From assembly GCA_000934455.1 (NCBI GenBank), contig KN882952.1, positions 73,007 to 93,206 on the forward strand: a DNA stretch of 20,200 bases, in the 5' to 3' direction. Position 1 is the first letter of the stretch. The number at the start of each line of letters is the position of its first letter. The DNA is from Apostichopus parvimensis (lineage: Eukaryota; Echinodermata; Holothuroidea; Aspidochirotida; Stichopodidae). This document shows, piece by piece, positions 10,861 to 18,335 of this stretch. The position numbers and the translations under genes were made by a program. The notes under the pieces were generated by a model. It was not told where the DNA came from and ran no database searches. It worked only from the letters and a program-made list of their open reading frames with translations.

Positions 10861-11153
10861 TTATATCCAGTTATATGTGGCTTTCATATGGCCAGAATAA
10901 AATTTAATCTGCATATCTGGATTGACTCTATATCCAGTTATATCTGGCTTTACATGGCTAGCCAGATAAAACTTGATCTGGCCAGATTAAACCACATATA
11001 AAGCCAGATCTGGTTTTTCGGTAAGGGTCATATTAAACTTCTGTGAAAATTCATTCAGAAAACTGTTATGGGAATAGTAATGGTATATACCTAGCACACT
11101 TTAGCATCTCTCACCATGCATGCAAAAACAGATTAATGTTACAGATTGCTCAC

Positions 11154-11265
11154 CATTGGACAAGCAGGTCATGAGCTACGTTGTTCACAAATTTTCCACT
11201 TGTTCTTGTGTGAACCGGAATTCAGAGAAAGTGGCCATGGCCATGATGGTATACTAGACTTTCAC
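11154..11265 (-). pseudogene. Candidate KDZ exon C with all frames interrupted
   Basis: Splice-like borders are clear (AATTTTCAG before 11265; GTGAGC after 11154), but every frame has a stop. Frame 1 stops at once (TAG) yet then reads YTIMAMATFSEFRFTQEQVE, which resembles the tyrosine/FR-rich stretch after exon B in KDZ proteins. Frame 3 has one TGA (11224-11222). Either the exon is mutated or the borders are accidental. Confidence 0.35.
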
Positions 11266-11542
11266 CTGAAAATTCAAAAAACAACATCAACAAATAGGAG
11301 GAAATGATGAACATATGAAAGATTTCTGAAACTGGTGAGCAAATTGGAACACAAACCATTAAACTGGAATGAACTGCTATATAAAATGAAATATAAGAGA
11401 GGCATATGAAGAACACAGCATCAGCAAACCTACATTACAGAGAACAGATTGAGGGTTAGAAATCATACTTCAAAACTTAGAATAAAGCAATTAGCAAAAG
11501 GATGGACTGCTTTGTAACTTCAGACATGTTTTTGCAACCCAC

Positions 11543-11746
11543 GAGGAGAGAGCCATGAAAGCGCCTGACACAGGTCTCTTACAGGAACGTGGCACTTCAC
11601 AAATATAAAATAAAACCACTTCATGAAGTCCCAGGAAAATGCCACAATCGGTCGAACTGGACTAGCTGGCCAAAGGTGGAGTCTAACTAATGTGACAGCA
11701 TTGCTCTGACATGACCAAAACAGCACAGGAACTGTATGTTGCCTCC
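11543..11746 (-). CDS. KDZ transposase exon B, WPASP motif
   Basis: Acceptor CCCTCACAG precedes 11746. The product contains FWSCQSNAVTLVRLHLWPAS followed by PVRPIVAFSWDF and a CHVPVRDLCQAL segment. This corresponds to the conserved N-terminal core of KDZ proteins, where a Cys-x-Cys like piece precedes W-P-A-S/T-P and an A-F-S/T helix. The 3' end is uncertain: GTGGGT after 11543 (phase 1) or GTCTGA after 11526 (phase 0) are both possible donors; without splicing the frame stops at 11520. Confidence 0.75.
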
Positions 11747-12010
11747 CTGTGAGGGTAGAAAATAATGTATTAAAGTTTTCCCACATATTTTTAGTTGTTT
11801 GTAAATTTCTTTAAAATATTTTAACAGAACAATGTACAAATTTGATATGATCTGATATGGATAAGTTGTGTCATCACGACAGCCAAAAATAGTGTGATTT
11901 GCTTTGTAGAGCTCACTCATCTTAACCATAGTACCATGCATACTTAAATTAAATTATTTCACAAAATAAATACACTGTTATGGAGGAGAATTACCTTTGC
12001 AATCAACTAC

Positions 12011-12095
12011 TTGACACATTCCTAAAATTTCCACTGCTGCACTGATGGCTTTTCAATACATCCTGCTCAATGAAGGTGCTTTGGAAACAACCATC
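12011..12095 (-). CDS. KDZ transposase exon A (most upstream exon recognised)
   Basis: Acceptor TGTCATTGCAG precedes 12095; the exon codes DGCFQSTFIEQDVLKSHQC and nine more residues, ending in phase 1 at a weak AA/GTAGTT donor. The phase matches the next exon at 11746. There is no start codon, so at least one more 5' exon is missing or was replaced by the palindromic block at 12222-12424. Confidence 0.5.
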
Positions 12096-12149
12096 CTGCA
12101 ATGACACAGACAAAATAACTTCAGTTGGATTGATTACCCTTACCTAACA

Positions 12150-12545
12150 CAAATATATTCGATAAGTATTCGAAGATTTCCTTAGTATTCAGAGAATGTA
12201 CCATATAACACACAGTACAAAATAACTATAAGCCTTCGTCAGAGCCGAATTATGTTAATGAGTTAAGTATTCGAATACCTGTTAGGTATTCGGATAGATA
12301 GTCGAATAGGTATTCGAATAGTTATTCGAATAGCTATTGGAATAGCTATCTGACTACTTACCTCATTTACATATAAGTATTCGCTCATTTAAATAATTCG
12401 GCTCTGACGAATACTTATAGTTATTCGAATACTTATTCGCTAGTATTCGAATACTTGTATGCTAATTAGTTATGTTATGAAGGCTTCACAGGTTTCTGAA
12501 TACTTAACTCGAATACTTACTTGGAACTGATTAGCATACAAGGAG
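12150..12545. repeat. Cluster of TATTCGAATA palindromes
   Basis: ATTCGAATA or one-base variants occur at about 12269, 12312, 12324, 12423 and 12444, with half-sites at 12157-12176 and 12500-12520. Because the unit is palindromic the block can fold in many ways. A further stem pairs CTTGTATGCTAATTAGTT (from 12454) with its near complement ending at 12543. Confidence 0.8.
12222..12424. mobile_element. MITE-like element with 41-bp imperfect terminal inverted repeats
   Basis: The left arm 12222-12262 (starting ATAACTATAAG, containing TTCGTCAGAGCCGAATTAT) and the reverse complement of 12384-12424 agree at 37 of 41 positions. The inside is a run of palindromes around TATTCGAATA. It is about 200 bp with no coding capacity, which fits a miniature inverted-repeat element. 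No target duplication is evident. Confidence 0.65.
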
Positions 12546-12635
12546 AGTTAGGATTTGGCCAGCTTGTTGTCCTAGCTCCTTGATTAAAACTCACCAAACA
12601 AATAATGAGAATATCCAGAATTCTGAAGCCTCCTT

Positions 12636-12641
12636 TTTATT
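12636..12641 (-). terminator. Polyadenylation signal AATAAA of the BEN gene
   Basis: AATAAA on the minus strand about 40 nt after the BEN stop codon, in an A/T-rich 3' UTR. Confidence 0.65.
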
Positions 12642-12679
12642 CAACAACTATAAAATTACAAAACAAAACAAAAATAAAA

Positions 12680-12801
12680 CTACAGCTTCTTCAATTTCAT
12701 ATCTCTCCGAGCATTTGTGCACTTGTATGCAAATCGTTTGTTAATTTCTTGTGACAGTGGTTCTGTCCACTGGTTTCTGCCACACATACTGTGAATGTAC
12801 T
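12680..12801 (-). CDS. BEN-gene exon 7, end of BEN domain and stop
   Basis: Acceptor TGTTTTTTTTCAG before 12801; 39 codons, YIHSMCGRNQWTEPLSQEIN then KRFAYKCTNARRDMKLKKL and TAG. Trp followed by IN-x-x-x-x-x-x-x-R-R is the last part of the BEN domain, and the basic tail suits a DNA-binding protein. Confidence 0.82.
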
Positions 12802-12909
12802 CTGAAAAAAAACACAAATAGAAATAATTAATAATGATACAGCACAAATATACATTGGCACAATAACCACCCACCAGAACAAAAAAGGTTATAGTTTCAG
12901 TGCATAATA

Positions 12910-13045
12910 CAGGGACGTCGCAACGCGGGGGAGAGATGGGTGGCTTTAGCCCCCACTTTTTTGCAAGCAAGCATGTTCACACATGTCTTACAACATGTCA
13001 CAAAGTTTATATATAACCTTACTAGCCCTCCCCCGCCCCCTATAA
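12910..13045. repeat. Possible dispersed repeat fragment starting CAGGGACGTCGC
   Basis: CAGGGACGTCGCAACGCGGGGG, G-rich here, and GGCTTTAGCCCCCAC further in recall the ends of short hAT-type non-autonomous elements common in marine invertebrates; a C-rich stretch at 13027-13040 may belong to the other side. No matching inverted end was found, so this rests on memory of the motif. It lies in the BEN intron 6. Confidence 0.3.
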
Positions 13046-13344
13046 TAATTATAAAAATGATGCTCCTTGCATATAACCACATATGAAAAACAGAAATGTA
13101 ATCACATTAAACTCTGCATGCCCACCACTTAAATGTTTTGCAAAATAACAGCCACTTCCATTAAATTAAATCCTGCATACTCATTAAGATGCATGAAACC
13201 GCCTCCATATTTAAAAATAGGACTATCAGGGTACCATGTGTCATTCTTGTGCTAGTAACACACGCTACACTGGAAGCAAATTTTGTGCAAAAAGTTTTTA
13301 CATCCTAAGTTATCACTTATTTATTAGAGCAGCATATTAAATAC

Positions 13345-13589
13345 ATCTCATTGCAGCAACTTTATCTCCTGCCAAAGGTTTTCTGTTCCCCCCAGATTTT
13401 CCATCTTTCCGCAGTCCAAGTCCAGACGATGCAGCCAAAACATCTATTGGAAATATAAGATCTATGACTCCATTCAGCAAAAACAATGCTGCCTCCCGTG
13501 GATCTTTCTTTAGAGCCTTCTGCTGAATGGAGTATAGCTTGGTGGGCTCGACAGTGATATGGGAGAAGCGATCAGTGTCATTGGGATCC
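13345..13589 (-). CDS. BEN-gene exon 6, first two thirds of BEN domain
   Basis: Acceptor CTTCTCATCAG before 13589. It codes DPNDTDRFSHITVEPTKLYS, then KDPREAALFLLNGVIDLIFP, VLAASSGLGLRK and NRKPLAGDKVAAMR. The LL-x(n)-F-P/S-x-x-x-L-x-x-S-S and K-x-L-x-x-x-K-V-x-A-x-R elements are the BEN pattern. The donor at 13345 is T/GTATTT, a poor context, and the last base makes TAG with the next exon. Confidence 0.85.
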
Positions 13590-13940
13590 CTGATGAGAAG
13601 TTGGTGGGAAAAAAAAATCTACATTTATTTTCAGTTTGTTACAATTTCAAGGCCCTGCAGTCAAAGAATAACATAAAAATTAAATTAAGAGTGCAAAGTT
13701 AAATTAGGAAGGAAAGGACTTCAGTATGAAATTTGGAGATTTTATGGAAGAGATTGCATGTAGGGTCAAAGAAATCACCCACATGTCTAGTTGACCACTT
13801 AACATTTCAACTCTTTAGTTAAAATCATGGTTGTTGGTTGGTGTAGTTCCACATCCCTTTATTTAACAGCTATGGTAATATATAGATGACAAGAATCTAT
13901 ATACAATGGCATGATATGATAAACATAAATGAGACAAATG

Positions 13941-13990
13941 AAGTGGGAAGAAACCGAAGTACCCTGAGAAAACCTACAACGTCAGGTCAG
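13941..13990. repeat. Fragment resembling a widespread metazoan dispersed repeat
   Basis: GTGGGAAGAAACCGAAGTAC followed by CCTGAGAAAACCTAC closely recalls the GGAAACCGGAGTACCCGGAGAAAACC core seen in many fish and invertebrate genomes. Recognised from memory; element boundaries not visible. It lies in BEN intron 5. Confidence 0.4.
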
Positions 13991-14245
13991 TCTCACACCC
14001 ATGCACATGTGAAACATATAATATTAAATTTCAAATATTAAATTGAAGCAACACGCGGAACAAGCTATTTGATAAACAAATCATTTAGAAAGGAAAACTG
14101 AAGGGGTAGAGAAATGAGATTGAGGTACTGCAGGAGTGATCAATCTTAAGTTTTGAGGAAGATGGTAGAAATTTTCTAGCAGAATGAAAAAGAATTTAGC
14201 CATTGTCACTAAAAGAACCAATACATATGAAGACTTTTATCTTAC

Positions 14246-14311
14246 CTTATGCACTGACCCTTCTCCTAGGCTTGTGTCCCCGGAAACGTCAGAAAGCTCT
14301 TGACTTTGGTT
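14246..14311 (-). CDS. BEN-gene exon 5
   Basis: Acceptor TTATTTCTGGCAG before 14311 and donor GTAAGA after 14246; 22 codons, NQSQELSDVSGDTSLGEGSV then HK, an acidic linker before the BEN domain. Phase 0 in fits exon 4; phase 0 out does not fit exon 6, which needs phase 2. Other frames are closed. Confidence 0.6.
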
Positions 14312-14533
14312 CTGCCAGAAATAATAATGAAATACTAAATGACATAAGTTAAGATTATGCAATATAAGATCAAGTTAGCAGAATTTTGACGGAAAGTTTT
14401 GTTACTTGTAATACTGTGACAACTGCTCGCTTATCACTTAAATCAGGCTTTTGTTGATAATTTTATATAACACTTGTTTTTTAGTTTTTCTTTCTTATCA
14501 TGTAAATTTTGTTTCTTGTGGGCTTACAACAAT

Positions 14534-14535
<2 letters not shown>

Positions 14536-14565
<30 letters not shown>
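14536..14565. repeat. (AT)15 microsatellite
   Basis: Thirty bases of uninterrupted AT dinucleotides in BEN intron 4; likely variable in length. Confidence 0.97.
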
Positions 14566-14569
<4 letters not shown>

Positions 14570-15116
14570 TATATGAGTTCTTTAAACACTTTTGTCATTT
14601 TCTTTGTGGAACTAATCATGCATGATTAATTGCTAACCACTCACATTTTATTTGCAAGTAGGTGTTTAGTAAATTACTTTTCGTTCACAGCACTAGTTCC
14701 TTTGATTGTTTTATAAGATTTCAAAGCAACTTAGGTAATGTTGACACAAGCATCCTTCATTCAATTCAGTGCTTAAAGATTTGTGAACAAGTAGCCACAA
14801 CATCAGCTAAATTGAGGATGAAAGTGACAAATCAAAACTGGTTAAAACTGACTTCTACAGAAAGCAAATATTTAAGTAAGACACCATGATTGGTTTTCAA
14901 TCCTGCACAATTGAATAACCATTATACCTTGAATACCCTCAGGGTTGGATTTTAGAAAATACATCTTTATACATATTTCTCTGTTGTCCTTCAGCATGTT
15001 GTAATGGTACTCTGATTCATGTGGCCTACATAAAACAAGAGTTCCCTGCTGAATGAACAATTGGAACCAAAAGTTACATTTATTGCAGAGAAGGTAAGGG
15101 ATAAATATATACTCAC

Positions 15117-15187
15117 CAGAGTGTTTACTTTTCTGGATGGTTCCAACAGTTGACTAAGTTTGCGTAGGTGAAATAAAACCTCTGCAT
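15117..15187 (-). CDS. BEN-gene exon 4
   Basis: Acceptor TTTCTCAACAG before 15187 and donor GTGAGT after 15117. It completes Asp from exon 3 and codes AEVLFHLRKLSQLLEPSRKV plus NTL, an amphipathic helix prolonging the coiled coil. Phase 1 in, phase 0 out. Confidence 0.72.
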
Positions 15188-15567
15188 CTGTTGAGAAAAA
15201 GATGTTCAGTAAATTAACAACAGCAATAAAGATACAGTAATTAGCATGATGCACTGTTGTTTCAACCAATTTGGTATATGATGGTGCCTTTTTGTGAAAT
15301 CTACGTTTCTTGCACCACACAGGCCCCGCTAACAGCAGTTTTCTCCAATTGGCCTGCTGGGCACAAGGTTAATTCCATGTGAAATAACTCGCTTTAACAA
15401 TATTCCCTTTTAGCTTGAAGTGATAAAATAGCAAAGAATTGAAGCAAGTTTATCTATTGTTTTTTTTTAAATGGAATCATTTGTTGGGTTAGTGGTAGTG
15501 GTTTCACACTACTGTTTCAGATTAACCATTTACAAACAACATAAAAACTACAAAATTATTAAAATAC

Positions 15568-15682
15568 CTGGTTTAGAAGAGCCTTTTGCAGCACGCAATG
15601 CAGCATTTTCATCCAAAAGGGCTGCGTTTTCTCTTTCAAGAACTTCTACTCTAGTTTGCAGTTCTACGTTGCTGTTCTCCAT
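15568..15682 (-). CDS. BEN-gene exon 3 downstream part: coiled coil
   Basis: ATG at 15682-15680, preceded in frame by TGA, then MENSNVELQTRVEVLERENA, ALLDENAALRAAKGSSKP, with Leu/Val at heptad positions: a short leucine-zipper-like dimerisation helix. Donor GTATTT after 15568 in phase 1 fits exon 4. If the frame change just upstream is real rather than a mutation, this ATG would be the start of a shorter BEN protein. Confidence 0.72.
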
Positions 15683-16131
15683 GACAAAGTCTGGATGACA
15701 TCATCGTCATCGAGTGTCATTTGGCTTTCAAAAATCGACCAATGTGGCTGTTTGGTGGTGGGTTGATGATTAACTCTGGTTTGCTGTCGCATATTGAATG
15801 AAGAGGCAGTGATAGGCTGAGTTGCATAGGAAGCTGGAGAAGATGCCCTGGCAGGGGTTAAAGATGCATATGTGGCTGTGTGTTGTGTTGGCAGATGGGT
15901 ATAGGTTGGCGAAGACGTTATGGCAGGTAAAAATGTTCTGGCTGGTGAAGTCATTCTGGTAGGCAATGACACACTGGCGGGCATTGGCAAAGTGGCAGGC
16001 AAAGTTGTACTGGCTGGAAAAGACGTACTGGCAGGCAAGGATGTACAAGCTGGCAAAGACATACCAGCAGGCAAAGAGGTACTAGCAGGCAAAGATGTAC
16101 AAGCTGGCAGGGAAGTACCGGCAGTCGGACG
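15664..16131 (-). CDS. BEN-gene candidate exon 3 upstream part: LPASTS hexapeptide repeats
   Basis: Open minus-strand frame built on the 18-bp array (LPASTS, LPAGMS, LPACTS, FPASTT...) then a Pro/Thr/Ala-rich stretch, RVNHQPTTKQPHWSIFESQM and TLDDDDVIQTLS, ending in TAG at 15664. Non-repeat residues at the end look like genuine protein and run straight into the coiled-coil start in the next frame, so a one-base loss near 15685 is a likely reason for the stop. Acceptor-like sites inside the array, for example before 16081, would join exon 2 in phase. Because repeats in multiples of three keep frames open on both strands, coding status is uncertain. Confidence 0.45.
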   Translation of the reverse strand, partial: RPTAGTSLPACTSLPASTSLPAGMSLPACTSLPASTSFPASTTLPATLPMPASVSLPTRMTSPARTFLPAITSSPTYTHLPTQHTATYASLTPARASSPASYATQPITASSFNMRQQTRVNHQPTTKQPHWSIFESQMTLDDDDVIQTLSWRTAT

Positions 16132-16132
16132 T
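15917..16132. repeat. 18-bp minisatellite, 12 degenerate units
   Basis: Twelve consecutive 18-bp units of the type GTACTGGCAGGCAAAGAT (best conserved from 16007 to 16114). The length is a multiple of three, so hexapeptide repeats are open on both strands: LPASTS on the minus strand and VLAGKD on the plus strand. On the minus strand each good unit reads TCTTTGCCTGCCAG, a pyrimidine run then AG. Confidence 0.95.
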
Positions 16133-16141
16133 CATTGGTTC

Positions 16142-17096
16142 TTCCATTAAAACTGAACTGAATCCAGCCAACATGTTTATCGAATCAGTTACCTTCTGTG
16201 TAGATGCAGAGGGTGCTGTAAGAAAGGATAAATACATGTTTCACTACTTAGGATCAGTCACGACACTGCATTATCACAAAATTTTTATTCCCCATCATAA
16301 AGAATCACCTTCTATGGATGTTGCGACATACCTTATCAGTGTTTTAGCTTGGTTCAAAAGCGTATGACACATTTTCCTTACAGTAAAGGTTTTTTATTGA
16401 TTTTCAATGCTATAATTATTTAAGGTACAACACATTTTGTGTTAGCAATCTGTAAGCTTACTGTGCACAAATTTCTTATTTTTAAATTTTTTTTGGTGTT
16501 ATTTGGTCAGCATTGTGCGACATTTTTGCACAAAAATAAGCTGGCTTAAACACTGTACCTGATGACTTATTCTCCAGGCAGACCTTGAAATTCTTCTAGT
16601 CACATACTTAAGCATTCAAATGATTATGATTAAAGAACAACTGCAATGTGGTTTCCATAACTTATTTTTTTTTGTGTTACAAAATACACTTAAAACAAAA
16701 CATCAGCATTACTGTACATGCATGTTGTGAATTATGTGACTATAAACCTCCCTTTAGACTTAGTGTCATACATATGGCAATATCAACATGCACTTGAGAC
16801 ATATAAAAGTCACAGTGAGGGATGAAGGTGTTTTTAGAGATTTGGTTATTTATTAGGTCATCCTTTCTTATTTTCTTTGAATTGCAACATTTGGTTTATT
16901 GTAAATTGGTATAGAGAATATTTATTTTGCCAACAAAATAATAATTGGCCTAGCATTTCTGGTCCAGACTGCCAAGGAAGTAAACTACACAAAAGAGACT
17001 AACTTCCCGAACTAGTTATTGACAGTGCACAATTACATTTAAAAAAAAAAATTAAGTGTGAAGATTTGTGGAAAACAAAAGCCAATAAAACCTACC
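16142..17096. other. BEN intron 2, nothing recognised
   Basis: AT-rich sequence with poly-T and poly-A runs; no open frame with recognisable protein, no transposon ends seen. Confidence 0.55.
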
Positions 17097-17114
17097 TCTC
17101 TTGGCGATCTTTAC

Positions 17115-17307
17115 AGGTTTGTCTTAACAGGCTGTTCTGCATCAGAATTATCTGATGATGCGACCAGCTTCTGGCTTTTCCTTCTTTTTTGACCTTTGGA
17201 AGAAACATCTATATCACCGCTTGGAGCAGGTACATCAGCAGATGGAAGAGCTTCACTTAACTCTTGTTCCAACCTCTCCTGTGCAACCCTCAGAATATCT
17301 TTGTGAT
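17115..17307 (-). CDS. BEN-gene exon 2, acidic/basic linker with NLS-like run
   Basis: Acceptor TTGTCTTCAAAG before 17307 completes a split Asp codon from exon 1 in phase. It codes HKDILRVAQERLEQELSEAL, then a Pro/Ser-rich piece, KGQKRRKSQKL (nuclear-localisation-like) and SSDNSDAEQPVKTN. A CCT/GTAAAG donor follows 17115 in phase 2; unspliced, the frame stops at 17111. A stronger donor-like AGAGAG/GTAGGT lies beyond that stop. Confidence 0.65.
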
Positions 17308-17419
17308 CTTTGAAGACAAAAGTATGAAAATAAAAAGTGGTATAAATGCCCAGAAAATTATCAGGTGTAGAAAAATGTTCAACACCATGCATGCACTCAT
17401 GACTCATTCATAGCTCTAA

Positions 17420-18190
17420 AGCTTCAGTTATTGTGATTTTGAGAAAGACATGCAAAGGTCTTTACAATCTGCTAATCTTCCAACACATCTGACAAAGCAC
17501 ACTGCCTTGTTTACAATCGTTCTGTCAGATTCAAAACACATCGAATTTTCTGGGCACATGTGTGTTCAAATTAAGCCACCCTTGTTCAGACGATGCTCAA
17601 CAAGTAGGCAGATTTGAGGGGAAATTTACCCATTTGTAAAAAAAGATATTAACAGAAAATTTTATGGCAATTAGATTTTGTACACAAAATTTGAACCTAT
17701 GTTTGTTCAGCTTAATTTAAGGTCTTAAAATAATACATGGGCCTAAAAAGTTGCCGAAACTGCCCACATGATTCATTGAAAAAAAAACACATTTATAACG
17801 CTATTTCAATGGTAATTAAATCTCTGTAGCACGGTAAGAGAAACGTCAGACTTGAACGTGAAGTACGACTAAGCCTAGGTAAAACTAGGAAAATCCAAGT
17901 AGCCTTCTGAATGTCCAAGTAATTACCAAACATATAGGCATTGCCCCATGCACCCATAAGAATAAGCTTGACTGTAGTAACCCTATAAGTTTAGGCCTAA
18001 ACTATAAATATACTACACATGTAACCTTGTCTTATTTTAATTTGAATATTTATTTCATTAACTGCAAATAGCCTATGCTGTTTAGTGTTTATCGTTGCAC
18101 AAGACAGGAGAAAATTAGAAGTTAAACTTGGTTATTGTGCCACTGTCAGAAAGTTTCAAATGATTACACATAGAAATGAAACAGAAAAAA
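17420..18190. other. BEN intron 1, nothing recognised
   Basis: AT-rich; contains TAGGCCTA-like motifs near 17740, 17872 and 17993. No gene or repeat structure seen. Confidence 0.55.
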
Positions 18191-18201
18191 GGTCAACATA
18201 C

Positions 18202-18292
18202 CACTTATTTTTAGGATTTTTCCAGAATACGGCCCCTTTCCTCTCCACTTTATCAAGCAGACTGCATTTTCCATTGCATTTTCTTTGTCCAT
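18202..18292 (-). CDS. BEN-gene exon 1, W/G-rich motif
   Basis: ATG at 18292-18290; 30 codons plus one base to a good GTATGT donor after 18202. It reads MDKENAMENAVCLIKW and then RGKGPYSGKILKIS. V-x-x-K-W-x-G-x-x-Y-x-G-K-I-L-x-I is reminiscent of a Tudor/chromo-like barrel start, as seen N-terminal of some invertebrate BEN proteins. The frame stays open upstream into the neighbouring hAT element, so the true first exon might lie further out; a second ATG is six codons in. Confidence 0.65.
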
Positions 18293-18335
18293 CACCGAAC
18301 TTAAAGGCTCTGTACTATCTTGTTGATCTTTAATC

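Larger units (their letters stand above)
9641..11027. mobile_element. Non-autonomous DNA element with CCCTTACCGAAA terminal repeats
   Basis: The left end reads CCCTTACCGAAA (9641-9652) and the right end is its exact reverse complement (11016-11027). Both ends also have the palindrome CCAGATCTGG just inside (9680-9689 and 11004-11013) and many copies of CCAGAT/ATCTGG. The left third holds about 3.4 copies of a ~92-bp unit. No transposase is encoded. Flanks share only TC, so any target duplication is 2 bp or not recognisable. The element lies in a KDZ intron. The centre (10035-10800) has no inner repeat structure and could be a second insertion or unrelated sequence captured by the element. Confidence 0.65.
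5177..12095 (-). pseudogene. KDZ-type DNA transposase gene, multi-exon, decayed
   Basis: At least twelve exons on the minus strand join in phase and together give about 540 codons up to a TAG. In order they show the WPASP...P.VAFS N-terminal motif, SLDGTFGLKR, the first catalytic-Asp motif DETGVFGAVCRHEVPL, the second, LYDIACKLGSHV, then the YGHKPSCQMKYSPR...GFALSDG block, and a long helical C-terminus. These are the hallmarks of the Kyakuja-Dileera-Zisupton transposases, DDE enzymes that cut and paste their own DNA in the nucleus. Family members are usually longer; the 5' end, with the start codon, and a piece between 9473 and 11154 are not found. In-frame TAA (9365-9363) and TAG (5491-5489), a broken exon at 11154-11265 and a phase mismatch at 7758/7659 argue for a pseudogene. 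A domesticated gene with sequence errors is the alternative. Confidence 0.85.
12636..18292 (-). pseudogene. BEN-domain protein gene, multi-exon, frame interrupted
   Basis: Seven exons were recognised. In order the product has a W/G-rich N-terminus (LIKWRGKGPYSGKILKIS), a basic low-complexity linker with RRKSQK, a Pro/Ser/Thr hexapeptide repeat region, a leucine-zipper-like coiled coil, and a C-terminal BEN domain, followed by AATAAA (12641-12636). BEN domains bind DNA and chromatin partners; several family members are transcriptional repressors in the nucleus, and the domain also occurs in viral and transposon proteins. About 430 codons in all. Three problems are seen: the frame changes at about 15685, exon 5 to exon 6 phases do not match, and the exon 6/exon 7 join spells TAG. 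Either the copy is decayed or exons are missing from my model. It lies directly upstream of the KDZ gene on the same strand. Confidence 0.7.

Noticed and set aside
11687-11941. Minus-strand 84-codon open frame upstream of KDZ exon B
   Set aside because: It runs through the acceptor of exon B in another frame and lacks KDZ features; taken as intron.
14950-15060. Minus-strand open segment with exon-like borders (GTLVLCRPHESEYHYNM...)
   Set aside because: It has an acceptor and donor and phase 0 entry, but its exit phase does not fit BEN exon 5 and no domain is recognisable. Left as intron, though an alternative exon is possible.
15920-16150. Plus-strand open frame of VLAGKD hexapeptide repeats
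   Set aside because: It is open because the 18-bp repeat keeps all frames open; it has no neighbouring exon or domain on that strand, while the minus strand belongs to a recognised gene.
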